From positions 787,421 through 851,420 of the forward strand of contig FXAI01000001.1 in the NCBI GenBank assembly GCA_900177435.1: a stretch of 64,000 nucleotides of DNA, in the 5' to 3' direction. Source of the DNA: Alteromonadaceae bacterium Bs31. Its GTDB lineage: Bacteria; Pseudomonadota; Gammaproteobacteria; Pseudomonadales; Cellvibrionaceae. Position numbers and translations under genes: made by a program. Shown here piece by piece: positions 54,127 through 63,900 of the stretch (position 1 is the stretch's first letter; each line of letters begins with the position of its first letter). Under the pieces are notes generated by a model that saw only the letters and a list, made by a program, of their open reading frames with translations, did not search any database and was not told where the DNA came from.

Positions 54127-55103
54127 TCATCCTGTTTGCTTTATTCCTGCTGTCGCTGCTGGTGGTTACCGCGCTGGCAATTGTGCGTACGGAGAATTTG
54201 TTTGTCGCTGTGATGCTCACTTCCATATTTAGCCTGTTGATGGCGGCTAACTTTTTTATTCTGGATGCCGCCGATGTGGCTCTTACAGAGGCCGCTGTAG
54301 GCGCGGGTGTGACCACGGTCATTTTCCTTGGAGCACTGGCGCTCACCGCAGAGCGGGAAAAATTTGCTGCGGCTAGAGGCCGAGTTGCGGCTGTGGTGGT
54401 GGCAATACTTACAGCTCTGATTATTTACGCCACTTTTGACAAACCGCGGCTGGGAGACCCCGACGCACCGGTTCATCAGCACTTGGCACCCTGGTACTTG
54501 GAGAAAACACCAGAGCTTATCGATATCCCCAACGTTGTTACGGCAGTGCTGGGTACTTTTCGGGGTTACGATACTCTGGGTGAGGTTTTTGTGGTGTTCG
54601 CCGCCTGTATCGGCGTGTTATTTATCCTGGGGGTTCACCCTAAAGGCGCACAGACGGCTGCGGTACAACCAAGCTCGGGTCTCAGGCACCACCTTATTCC
54701 CCAGGTGGTGGGAAGGTTACTGATACCGTTCATCATACTGTTTGGCCTGTATGTGCAATTCCACGGAGAGTACGGCCCTGGGGGTGGCTTCCAGGCCGGG
54801 GCTTTGATTGCCACAGGTATTATTCTCTACGCCCTCCTAGAGGGCGAGGCGGCTGCCTTGAAAGTTTTACCTCGGTCTGTGTTGATGGGGCTGGTGATTG
54901 GTGGTGCCTGTCTTTATGGCGGGGTGGGTTTACTTTGTATTCTGATGGGTGGCAATTTTCTTGAGTACTCGGTTTTGGCATCCAATCCCGTTACTGGTCA
55001 GCAGGTCGGTATTCTGTTGATTGAGGGTGGTGTGGGCATGGCAGTCTGTGGTGCGCTGCTGAGTATCTTTCACGCGTTTGCGGCGAGGCCAGTCTATTCA
55101 TGA
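54123..55103 (+). CDS. Fused antiporter subunit: MrpA C-terminal (DUF4040) plus MrpB domain
   Basis: 326 residues, GTG start at 54123. The first ~80 residues are the DUF4040/MbhD-like segment with DAADVALTEAAVGAGVTTVI, normally the C-terminal part of MrpA. The rest is the MnhB domain (~180-320): VVGRLLIPFIILFGLYVQFH, GEYGPGGGFQAGALIATGII, and a long helix set ending IEGGVGMAVCGALLSIFHAF. The large N-terminal antiporter domain of MrpA is not here or elsewhere in the operon; D-type subunits may replace it. Overlaps subunit C by 4 bases. Confidence 0.9.
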   Translation: MIILFALFLLSLLVVTALAIVRTENLFVAVMLTSIFSLLMAANFFILDAADVALTEAAVGAGVTTVIFLGALALTAEREKFAAARGRVAAVVVAILTALIIYATFDKPRLGDPDAPVHQHLAPWYLEKTPELIDIPNVVTAVLGTFRGYDTLGEVFVVFAACIGVLFILGVHPKGAQTAAVQPSSGLRHHLIPQVVGRLLIPFIILFGLYVQFHGEYGPGGGFQAGALIATGIILYALLEGEAAALKVLPRSVLMGLVIGGACLYGGVGLLCILMGGNFLEYSVLASNPVTGQQVGILLIEGGVGMAVCGALLSIFHAFAARPVYS

Positions 55104-55459
55104 GTTTGCTTGAACTGCTCGGGTACTTCAATTATTGGGTATTCGCCATTGTACTTTCCATTGGACTTTATACCGTGATCGCCAAGGTCAATCTGGTGAA
55201 GAAGCTGATTGGTTTGTCGATCTTTCAGTCTGCAGTGTTCCTTATGTACATCACCATGGACAAGGTGGAGGGCGGCACGGCTCCAATTATTCAGAAAGGC
55301 GTCGAGAATCAGATATTTTCCAATCCTATTCCTCAAGTATTAATACTTACTGCCATTGTGGTGGGAGTATCAACGCTCGCTCTTGGCTTGGCTATCGTGG
55401 TGCGAATCAAGGAAGCTTACGGCACCATCGAAGAAAACGAGATTCTGGACGCGGACTGA
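55100..55459 (+). CDS. mnhC: Mrp/Mnh-type antiporter subunit C (NuoK-like)
   Basis: 119 residues, three transmembrane helices with the MrpC/NuoK pattern YWVFAIVLSIGLYTVIAKVN and LVKKLIGLSIFQSAVFLMYI and the ILTAIVVGVSTLALGLAIVV helix. A short loop KVEGGTAPIIQKGVE differs from typical MrpC. Five bases before the next start. Confidence 0.93.
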   Translation: MSLLELLGYFNYWVFAIVLSIGLYTVIAKVNLVKKLIGLSIFQSAVFLMYITMDKVEGGTAPIIQKGVENQIFSNPIPQVLILTAIVVGVSTLALGLAIVVRIKEAYGTIEENEILDAD

Positions 55460-55463
55460 CATC

Positions 55464-56954
55464 ATGGATTTGACTCCCCACTTGCCTGCTTTACAAGTCA
55501 TCGTGCCCATGCTCGCTGCACCGTTGATTCTATTACTTCAGCCGCGCGGTTTGGCCTGGGCTGGCGCCACGCTGGTCGCCATTTTTAGTTTCTTTATCGC
55601 CCTTACCATGGCTGTGGCGGTCTCAAAGGGTGCCCACTTTGGTTACGACATGGGTGGTTGGACTGCCCCATATGGTATCGAACTGTATGTTGGCGCTTTT
55701 GGTGCTCTGGTGCTGGTTATCGTCACGGGCGCTGCAGCGCTCTCTCTTCTGGCCGCGCGAGCCAGTATCGATAGCCAAATTGAGCTAGAGCGCCAGCCGC
55801 TTTTCTACTCCGCCTGGCTATTGGTCTTGGCAGGTCTGGTGGGCATTGTGGTGTCCGCAGACGCCTTCAATATTTTTGTATTTATGGAGATCTCGTCTTT
55901 GGCCAGCTATGTGCTGATTGCCGGTGGGCCAGATAGACGAGCGCTACCCTCGGTATTCAAATACCTGATCATGGGCACCATAGGCGCTACCTTTTATCTT
56001 ATTGGTGTCGGTATGGTCTACATGATGACGGGCACTCTAAACCTGGCAGACATGGAGTCCCGTATTGGTGGCGTTACCGACATTAACCCTATTCTGGTGG
56101 CAGCCGGTTTCATTACCATCGGCTTAGCTTTGAAAGCGGCTGTGTTTCCCCTGCATGTATGGCTTCCTAACGCGTACACCCATGCTCCCCATATGATTAC
56201 CGTGTTCCTCGCCGCCTGTGCAACCAAGGTGGCAATTTACGTTCTTATTCGTTTTGATTTCGTGGTATTCCAGGCAAACTTGTCAGGCCATCAGCTGCAA
56301 TTTTCTTTGTTTCTAATGCCCTTGGCCCTGCTGGGTATCATGGTGGCTTCAGCCGTTGCCATGTTTGAGGGCAACCTGAAACGTTTGTTGGGTACCTCCT
56401 CAGTAGCACAAATAGGCTACATAATGCTGGGCGCCAGCTTCGTTACGGAAGCGGGACTGATCGCCTCCGCAGCCCACCTTTTCAATCACGCGCTCGCCAA
56501 GGGAGGGCTGTTCCTTGCCGTGGCATGCTTGGCCTACCAATACAAAGATCTGAGGCTTGCGCAGTTGGCAGGCGCAGCCAAAACCATGCCCTATACCGCC
56601 GCAGCCATGGTGGTTTGCGGTCTAAGCTTAATCGGTGTGCCCGGCACTGCCGGCTTTATCAGTAAGTGGTTATTGCTCAGTGCTGCTATGGACGAAGGGC
56701 GTTTTGCCTGGCTGCTGGTGGCGGTAATCCTTATCAGTTCGCTGATGGCGTTGGTTTATGTTTGGCGTATTGTCGAGACGCTTTACTTCAAGCAAGCGGT
56801 GGCAGAAGCGCAAAGCCCCAAGGAAGCGCCTGGAGTATTACTGCTGGTGACCTGGGTAGTGGCTCTCGCAAATATTGGTTTCGGTCTGTTTCCGCAATTC
56901 CCGCTATCGCTTTCGAGCGCAGCAGCGAAGCTACTGTTGGGGCATGTTCTATGA
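55464..56954 (+). CDS. mnhD: Mrp/Mnh-type antiporter subunit D, first copy (NuoN-like)
   Basis: 496 residues from ATG 55464; the frame is open 36 codons upstream but that overlaps subunit C. About 14 transmembrane helices. Core proton-channel motifs seen: the acidic FMEISSLASYVL (helix 5 Glu), ALKAAVFPLHVWLPNAYTHA (Lys/Pro helix 7) and KRLLGTSSVAQIGYIMLGAS (Lys in helix 8), plus HLFNHALAKGGLFLAV. Homologous to NuoL/M/N and MrpD. Ends ATGA with the next gene. Confidence 0.95.
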   Translation: MDLTPHLPALQVIVPMLAAPLILLLQPRGLAWAGATLVAIFSFFIALTMAVAVSKGAHFGYDMGGWTAPYGIELYVGAFGALVLVIVTGAAALSLLAARASIDSQIELERQPLFYSAWLLVLAGLVGIVVSADAFNIFVFMEISSLASYVLIAGGPDRRALPSVFKYLIMGTIGATFYLIGVGMVYMMTGTLNLADMESRIGGVTDINPILVAAGFITIGLALKAAVFPLHVWLPNAYTHAPHMITVFLAACATKVAIYVLIRFDFVVFQANLSGHQLQFSLFLMPLALLGIMVASAVAMFEGNLKRLLGTSSVAQIGYIMLGASFVTEAGLIASAAHLFNHALAKGGLFLAVACLAYQYKDLRLAQLAGAAKTMPYTAAAMVVCGLSLIGVPGTAGFISKWLLLSAAMDEGRFAWLLVAVILISSLMALVYVWRIVETLYFKQAVAEAQSPKEAPGVLLLVTWVVALANIGFGLFPQFPLSLSSAAAKLLLGHVL

Positions 56955-58420
56955 GCGCCGATACTATGATCCTGGTTGCCCTTGTTCTGCCGCTTGTTAT
57001 TGCGGCGGGTATCGTCTTGGCCGGACGATTCTCTGATAATTTGCGAGAGAGTGTCACGCTGGTGGGTGCATGCGCACTGGCCTGGGTGGTTTGGGGTTTG
57101 TTACCGGAAATCTATGCTGGGCAGCGACCTGAGTTGAGCTTTGGGGAGATACTGCCGGGGCTGTCAGTCGCTTTCCGGGTTGAACCACTGGGCATGTTGT
57201 TTGCCGCCTTGGCCTCGGGGCTGTGGATTATCAATTCGGTATACTCCATCGGCTACATGCGCGGCAACAAAGAGAAAAAGCAGACCCGCTTTTATACCTG
57301 TTTTGCTTTGGCCTTGGCTGCGACCATTGGGGTTGCGTTCGCGTCCAATCTTTTCACGTTGTTTCTGTTCTACGAATTACTGACGCTCTCCACCTACCCG
57401 CTGGTGTCCCATAAGGGCGATGAGGCTACAGTAAAATCTGCCCGGGTGTATCTTGGGATACTGTTATGCACTTCGATAGGCCTGTTTCTGCCCGCGATTA
57501 TTTGGACCTATCATGTTGCTGGTAGCCTTGAGTTTACCCCCGGCGGCATCCTTGAGGGCAAGATCGGCGGGGCAGATGTGGGCTTGTTGCTCGCTTTGTT
57601 TGTGTTCGGTGTTGGTAAGGCGGCGGTAATGCCGGTGCACAGATGGCTACCGGCAGCCATGGTAGCGCCCACTCCAGTGAGTGCGCTGTTGCACGCGGTC
57701 GCTGTGGTTAAGGCGGGCGTGTTCACCATCACCAAGGTCATCGTTTATATCTTTGGTGTCGATTTCCTATTTAGTACCCCAAGTTCAACCTGGCTTGTCT
57801 ATGCGGCGTGTTTCACCATTATTGCTGCCAGCCTGGTTGCTCTGCGCCAGCAGAACCTCAAGCGCCTGTTGGCCTATTCCACCGTGGCTCAGCTCTCCTA
57901 TGTTGTGTTGGCCGCTGCGGTGCTAAAACCATTGGCGGAAATCGGTGCTGCCATTCATATGGTGGCGCACGCCTTTGGCAAAATCACTTTGTTTTTCGCA
58001 GCGGGGGCTATCTATACCGCCGCTAAGAAGACCGAGCTGCACCAGCTGCGAGGCATTGGCCGCAGGATGCCCTGGACTATGACGGCCTTTACCATTGGCG
58101 CACTGAGCATGATCGGCGTACCCCCAACCGCGGGATTTGTGTCCAAGTGGTATATCTTGGCAGGTTCTTTCCAGGCGGAGAATCTGTTGGCCATTTTCAC
58201 AATCATCGCCAGTACAGTGCTTAATGCGGCTTATTTCTTACCGATTATCTTTATGGCCTGGTTCGAGCGTGAACCTGAGGGAGGCAAAAATCACGGCGAG
58301 GCTCCGCCTCTTGTGGTGCTTGCTGTGGTTGCCACTGCGCTGCTGACCCTGGGATTCTTCTTCTTCAACGGTTCGGTGATTGAGCTGGAAAAGCAATTAG
58401 TGCAGGGGATGGCGCAATGA
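56951..58420 (+). CDS. Second MrpD/NuoN-like antiporter subunit
   Basis: 489 residues from ATG 56951 (overlap ATGA with the first D subunit). Motifs: FLFYELLTLSTYPLV (Glu), VGKAAVMPVHRWLPAAMVAP (Lys/Pro), KRLLAYSTVAQLSYVVLAAA and HMVAHAFGKITLFFAAGAIY. The Met-X-X-Arg-Gly-Asn-Lys-Glu-Lys-Lys-Gln loop after helix 4 recalls NuoM/MrpD2-type subunits found in alternative Mrp operons. Membrane proton channel; ion specificity not deducible. Confidence 0.93.
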   Translation: MSADTMILVALVLPLVIAAGIVLAGRFSDNLRESVTLVGACALAWVVWGLLPEIYAGQRPELSFGEILPGLSVAFRVEPLGMLFAALASGLWIINSVYSIGYMRGNKEKKQTRFYTCFALALAATIGVAFASNLFTLFLFYELLTLSTYPLVSHKGDEATVKSARVYLGILLCTSIGLFLPAIIWTYHVAGSLEFTPGGILEGKIGGADVGLLLALFVFGVGKAAVMPVHRWLPAAMVAPTPVSALLHAVAVVKAGVFTITKVIVYIFGVDFLFSTPSSTWLVYAACFTIIAASLVALRQQNLKRLLAYSTVAQLSYVVLAAAVLKPLAEIGAAIHMVAHAFGKITLFFAAGAIYTAAKKTELHQLRGIGRRMPWTMTAFTIGALSMIGVPPTAGFVSKWYILAGSFQAENLLAIFTIIASTVLNAAYFLPIIFMAWFEREPEGGKNHGEAPPLVVLAVVATALLTLGFFFFNGSVIELEKQLVQGMAQ

Positions 58421-58683
58421 AAGATTCAGAGACTGAACATTTTTTGACGCGACCGAGCACCATACGCGGGCTTTGGTGGGGCTTTTCGATTGTGCTGGCC
58501 CTTACGGTTGCCGCGCAGTTGTTTATTTACGTGAAGGGCTATTTCACCGTGGATGGCTGGTTTGGCTTTGGTGCTGTGTTTGGTTTTTTTAGTTGCGTGC
58601 TGATGGTGCTGTTCGCCAAAGTGCTTGGTGCTGTGCTAAAGCGCCCCCGTCAGTATTACGAGGAGTACCGCGACGATGCCTGA
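58417..58683 (+). CDS. Small membrane protein within the Mrp operon
   Basis: 88 residues. Two transmembrane helices (GLWWGFSIVLALTVAAQLFI, WFGFGAVFGFFSCVLMVLFA) and a short charged tail rich in Glu, Arg and Tyr (KRPRQYYEEYRDDA). It overlaps the preceding gene by 4 bases and the following by 8. Family not recognised; similar small proteins accompany alternative Mrp/Mbh-type operons. Likely an accessory subunit. Confidence 0.72.
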   Translation: MKDSETEHFLTRPSTIRGLWWGFSIVLALTVAAQLFIYVKGYFTVDGWFGFGAVFGFFSCVLMVLFAKVLGAVLKRPRQYYEEYRDDA

Positions 58684-60385
58684 GTTGATATCGCCAGCGC
58701 TGATCATGATTATGGCTGCACTTGCCATAGGGCCTCTGCGCGGTCACTTTCGCACCGCTATCATTTTACTGGCGCCGCTGCTAACCCTTTGGGCAATTTG
58801 GCAAGTACCCGACGGGGTACAAGGTACTATTAGTTTCCTCTCATACAGTATTGAGCCTGTAGAGGGCAGCCCTCTGCGACGCCTGTTTGCTACGGTTTTT
58901 GCCCTAATGGCCTTTGTAGGGGGGCTCTATGCCTTCCGTATTGCCAAATGGTACGAGTTGGCTGCCGCTTTTGCCTATGCGGCGGGGGCCATTGGCGTTA
59001 GTTTTGCCGGCGACCTGATCACGCTGTTTGTCTACTGGGAGCTGATGGCGTTGTTCTCAACTGTTGTTGTGTGGTGCGGCGGCACTGCCGCCTCGCGCGC
59101 GGCTGGAATTCGCTATGCCATCCTGCATCTCCTGGGGGGCATCGTGCTTAAGGTAGGGATCGAGGGGCTTGTTGTTAGTACGGGATCCATCCAGATCACT
59201 GCGATGCTGGCGCATGACTTCCATAGCTGGATGATTTTGTGCGGAATATTGATAAATGCGGCTGCACCTCCTTTGTCTGCTTGGCTGGCAGATGCGTACC
59301 CGGAATCCAGTTCCACCGGGTCTGTTTTCCTATCTGCATTTACGACCAAGACCGCTGTACTCGCACTTATTCTTTTGTTTCCAGGCGAACCCGTGCTGAT
59401 TGGGGTGGGTCTGTTTATGGTGATGTACGGCATCATCTACGCACTGCTGGAGAATGATATCCGGCGGATACTGGCGTATTCGGTGGTTAACCAAGTTGGA
59501 TTTATGGTCTGCGCGGTAGGTATCGGTACGCAAATGGCGCTTAACGGCGCTGCGGCCCACGCATTTGCGCATATTATCTACAAAGCGCTGTTGTTTATGA
59601 GCGCGGGGGTGGTTATCTATCGCACCGGTAAGCACAAATGTACCGACCTCGGTGGCCTGTTTCGTACAATGCCGCTTACCACGGTATGCGGCATTGTGGG
59701 TGCCTTGTCCATTTCCAGTTTTCCATTAACCTCCGGGTTTACCACCAAATCGCTTATTTCCCAGGCCGCCGCAAACCAGGGCTTGGTATGGGTTTATATG
59801 CTGCTTACGGCGGCGTCTGCAGGGGTGTTCCTGCATGCGGGCATCAAATTCCCATGGTTCGTTTTCTTTCAGCGTGATTCCGGCTTGCGCCCCAAGGACG
59901 CCCCCTGGAATATGGCGCTATCTATGTTGCTGTTCGCTGGCCTCTGTATATTGTTGGGCTTGTTCCCTGAGTGGCTGTATGTGCTGCTTCCTTATCCTCT
60001 GGACTACCAGCCCTATACGCTGGGCAAGGTACTTTTTTACCTGCAGTTGTTACTGTTTTCGGGCCTTGCGTTCTTCCTGCTGCTACCACTCATGAAGCGT
60101 ACTGATACTGTAAGCCTCGACGTTGACTGGCTGTGGCGACGAGCTGGCCCCTGGCTAGCGGGTACCTTGGCTAGATCTGTAGTGGTTCCGCTACAGGTCT
60201 CCGCCGGTCGTTTTCTGATGGCTTGCCAGGTGTATTTAACTCAAGTTTCGGTGCGCTACCTGGGGCAAGCCCACACTGACGATAGTGAAGAGCGCGGTCT
60301 TTTCGCTCGTTCGTGGCCGATTGGCACCACCGCTTTATGGATAGCCATCCTGCTGTCTGCCTATGTGCTAATTTACTACATCTAA
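58676..60385 (+). CDS. Third MrpD/NuoL-like antiporter subunit
   Basis: 569 residues. The membrane-domain motifs of NuoL/N-like proteins are present but diverged: FVYWELMALFSTVVVW (Glu), INAAAPPLSAWLADAYPESS (where the usual Lys is replaced), RRILAYSVVNQVGFMVCAVG and HAFAHIIYKALLFMSAGVVI. An additional C-terminal region (~470-569) with a long hydrophobic tail, as in NuoL's lateral helix, ends AILLSAYVLIYYI. The last gene of the operon; the region after its stop has a terminator only for the opposite strand. Confidence 0.9.
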   Translation: MPELISPALIMIMAALAIGPLRGHFRTAIILLAPLLTLWAIWQVPDGVQGTISFLSYSIEPVEGSPLRRLFATVFALMAFVGGLYAFRIAKWYELAAAFAYAAGAIGVSFAGDLITLFVYWELMALFSTVVVWCGGTAASRAAGIRYAILHLLGGIVLKVGIEGLVVSTGSIQITAMLAHDFHSWMILCGILINAAAPPLSAWLADAYPESSSTGSVFLSAFTTKTAVLALILLFPGEPVLIGVGLFMVMYGIIYALLENDIRRILAYSVVNQVGFMVCAVGIGTQMALNGAAAHAFAHIIYKALLFMSAGVVIYRTGKHKCTDLGGLFRTMPLTTVCGIVGALSISSFPLTSGFTTKSLISQAAANQGLVWVYMLLTAASAGVFLHAGIKFPWFVFFQRDSGLRPKDAPWNMALSMLLFAGLCILLGLFPEWLYVLLPYPLDYQPYTLGKVLFYLQLLLFSGLAFFLLLPLMKRTDTVSLDVDWLWRRAGPWLAGTLARSVVVPLQVSAGRFLMACQVYLTQVSVRYLGQAHTDDSEERGLFARSWPIGTTALWIAILLSAYVLIYYI

Positions 60386-60901
60386 ATTTCTTGAGGCTGG
60401 GCAGGCAGAAAGAATTAGTCTGTGAGCTTAAAACAGGCAATTCATCAAGGGCGATGTACCGTCAACAACTACTTTAACCCTTATTAGCGAATCGCGTGCG
60501 ACTATTTCGCGGCGCTCATGTGCCAGTGTTTTTTCCTTTGTCGACTCCCGTTGGCCTGAGCATTATTTTTCTGGGAAAGTGGTTTATGTTTTTGAGTAAT
60601 AGCAGTAAAAAAATTTGTACGCCGAACGGAAAGTGCTCAACTATTTTAAAAATGGCAGATAGGTTTTAGATACACTTTTTAGATGGGGAGTGGCAAATTT
60701 GAGATACTTGATAATTTTAATTCTTAACTTCCCTCAAACCTTGTTAGCCACGTTTAATGCCAGCATAGGCGTTTAAGGGCTTGCCACTTAGAGGCTTTTT
60801 GGGGGGCAAAAAAAACCCTCCGTGTAGGGAGGGTTGGGAATGGAAAATAAGAGTCTAATTACCCAAACTGGATGTTCATAGTCGGGTAATTTCGCCGTCT
60901 T
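60386..60901. other. Convergent intergenic region with the terminator of the giant pectate lyase gene
   Basis: No gene is seen. The only clear feature is the terminator at 60807-60838. Confidence 0.6.
60807..60838 (-). terminator. Intrinsic terminator of the double pectate lyase gene
   Basis: AACCCTCC (60814-60821) and GGAGGGTT (60828-60835) form an 8-bp stem; on the minus strand the hairpin is followed by an eight-base T-tract (A 60808-60815). It lies ~65 bases after the stop codon of the gene ending at 60902. Confidence 0.92.
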
Positions 60902-63900
60902 TTATTGTGGGCCAGACAGCGCTTTAACAATTGAAGGCACATCTTCCCCTGCGTTCATTGTGTAAGGGTAGGGCGGGTTAAAGGAGCTGCCTCTGCTCAC
61001 GCTTAGGCCGGTTGTATTGTAGAAAACGTTTCCGGTATGAACCACTTGCGCTGTTCCCTCGTCTGAGAAGAACACAATAGGGTCATTACTTTCATCGAAG
61101 TAGTTATTTTCTATTAATAAACGCGCTTCAATACCGGCGCCTATACAATAGTTCTGGCCTGCGTCTCCACTCACCTTTTCGTATTTATAGTAGTTGTTAA
61201 ATACGTGTATATCACCGAAGCGTGTGCGTGGCATACGCTCTTTAACACCCGCTCCCCACCAGTTGTGGTGGAAGGTAACTTTTATTTTGTCACGGTCTCC
61301 GGTAGCGCCATTTGAGTTGCCATTCAAGTTGGACAGCATGTGGCCGTGGCCTTTGGTGTAATAGAACCTGTTCCAGGAAACAGTCACATAATTGGATGCG
61401 CGAACGATGTCCAGGTTGCCGTCTTTACCGTCTCTAAAAATATTGTGGTCAAACCAGACACAGCTACTTCCTGAGAGTTCAAAGGTATCGTCGGAGCCAT
61501 CAGCAAATTCGATATTTTTGAATATCACATTTTTACTGCCAGAGAGCGAAACACCGCCGCTGACTTTGGCACCATTTCTACCGATAACGGTTTTGTTTGA
61601 TCCATTGATACTACCCACACCGGAAATGCTCCCGTCGATGTAAATAATTTTTCGGTCGCTACCGGAGAACGCGCTTTTGAAGGCGCCGCCACTGGTCACG
61701 GTGGTAGAGCTACCGCCTTCACCACCCGTTGTGCCATTAGGGCCACAGGCGGTGTGAGCTGCCCAGCCCATGTGCTCGTAGGGGTCTACAGGGCCGGTTG
61801 AACCGCTGCTACTGCTTGAAGAACTTGAACTGGATGACGAGCTTGAGCTGGAAGAACTGCTGCTGGAACTTCCATTACAGTCGCCCACCTGCAGATCGTT
61901 ACCCACTAGAACAATAGAGTCTATATTGGCTAGACCACCGCCGGTGTTGGCAACAAGTTTGATGAGATTATTGCCCGCGTTTAACTGAACAACTGTGCTC
62001 ACTGCGGTCCAGCTAGACCACGAACCGGTTGAATCAAAATCGACTGAGCCAAGTGTTACACCGTTAACTACGATGTCTCCGCTGCGATTGTCAGAGGAAC
62101 CATTCGCAAATTGCCATTCAAGTGCATAACTACCACCGTCCGGTACATTCACCGCCCAGCTTACCGCTTTTCCATCTGCGTTTTCGGTATTGGCAAAGCC
62201 TGAGCCAGTGAAACCACCGTTGTTGGAATCCACAGAACCATCTACACCACAGAAACCTGCAGTGTCTTCCTGGATTGTCAGCTCAATCGAACCTGAACTA
62301 GAGCTTGATGAGGAAGAGCTGGAGCTGCTGGAACTGGAAGAGCTGCTAGAGCTACTGGAGCTGCTGCTTGATGAACTGGAGCTATTTGATGAAGAACTGC
62401 TCGACGATGAGCTTGATGAGGAGCTACTGGATGAGGAACTGCCAGTGCCGCTGCAACTGCCGAGTAATGTCCAGGAGTAATCTGAACCAGGCACAGAATT
62501 GGTGTACCAGTTCGCTTGGTATAAATTACTCTGATAAACCATCTGGTCGCCAGCGTTAGCGTGATTTGGTTCGCCGCCTTCCCAGTCAGCCGCTGTCCAG
62601 TTGGGGTACTCGTTCACACCGTTACAGGCATTGCCGTTGCCGCCGGAAGACGACGAGCTGGAGCTTGAGGAGCTAGAGCTTGAACTGGAAGAGCTGGAAC
62701 TGCTAGAGCTAGAGGAGCTTGAGCTGGACGAACTGGAACTGCTAGAGCTAGAGGAACTTGATGAGCTGGAGCTGGAACTCGAAAGTGACCCGGTAACCTT
62801 GAGGAAATCGATATTCGACAGACCCGAGCCGTTTGTGGCTTCCAGGCGCACAGTATGAGAGCCAGCACCTAAATTGATTGCTACAGCAGAGGATTCAGAC
62901 CAGCTGCTCCAGGCGCCTGTGCCTGGGAAGCTTACAGAAGACACCAGGGTATTGCCGTCTACGATTAATTTCGCGCTGCGATCAGTACTGCTGCCGTTGG
63001 CATAACGCCAGGACAACTGCACATTACCGCTTGAATTAACGCGCCATTCTACGCCGGTGCCACTTGCATTATCAGTATTGGCAAAGCCGCTACCCGTAAA
63101 GCCGCTATTGTTATTGTCTATAGAACCATCTACACCGAGAAAGTCTGCATCATCTTCCTGCAGGGTGAGAGACGTGCCGCCACCTGAGGAGGAGCTACTG
63201 GACGAGCTGGAACTGGATGAGCTTGAGGAGCTAGAGCTTGAACTGGAAGAGCCTGTACCGTCGTGATCAAACAGGCAGGTATTCCCCGCGCCACAGTCGG
63301 AGGAGAGAACTGCCGCCTTGGCTTCATCCGCAGACATTTTGCTATAGCTATAAGGAATAGTGAATGTGCTGCCGCTGGTCGCATTCAGATTTTTAGCGCT
63401 ACCTTTGTTACCACTACCTTTCCAGCCTTTTGGGCTGCCCATGCTAAAGAACACATCTTTGCCGGGTACATCGTAGTAGGAATTCTCGGCAATTAAAGCC
63501 ATTTCCTTACCAACACCGTGCAAAGAACCCGAGTTCTTGTGGTAGTTGTTTAACATGTGAATTTTGCCAAAGCGTCCGCGAGGCTGACGGGAATTAACGC
63601 GATCTCCCCACATGCTGTTCATGTAGGTAATGTTTAATTTGCCACGGCTTTCCGTTTCATTGTCACTACCGGCAATGAGGTTGGAGAGGCGATGGTCTTT
63701 ATCGTAGGTATAGTAAAACTTACACCAGGAGCAGGTTACAAAATCACCTGAACGAGTTACGTCGAAGTTACCATCCTGGCCATCGGAAACATCTACGTGG
63801 TCAAACCAGATATTAGTCGCGCCGTTGCCAATGTAGACACCATCGGAGCCACTTTTACAGGCGTCATTGCTACCGCAGGGCTTTCCGCGAACGGCGATGT

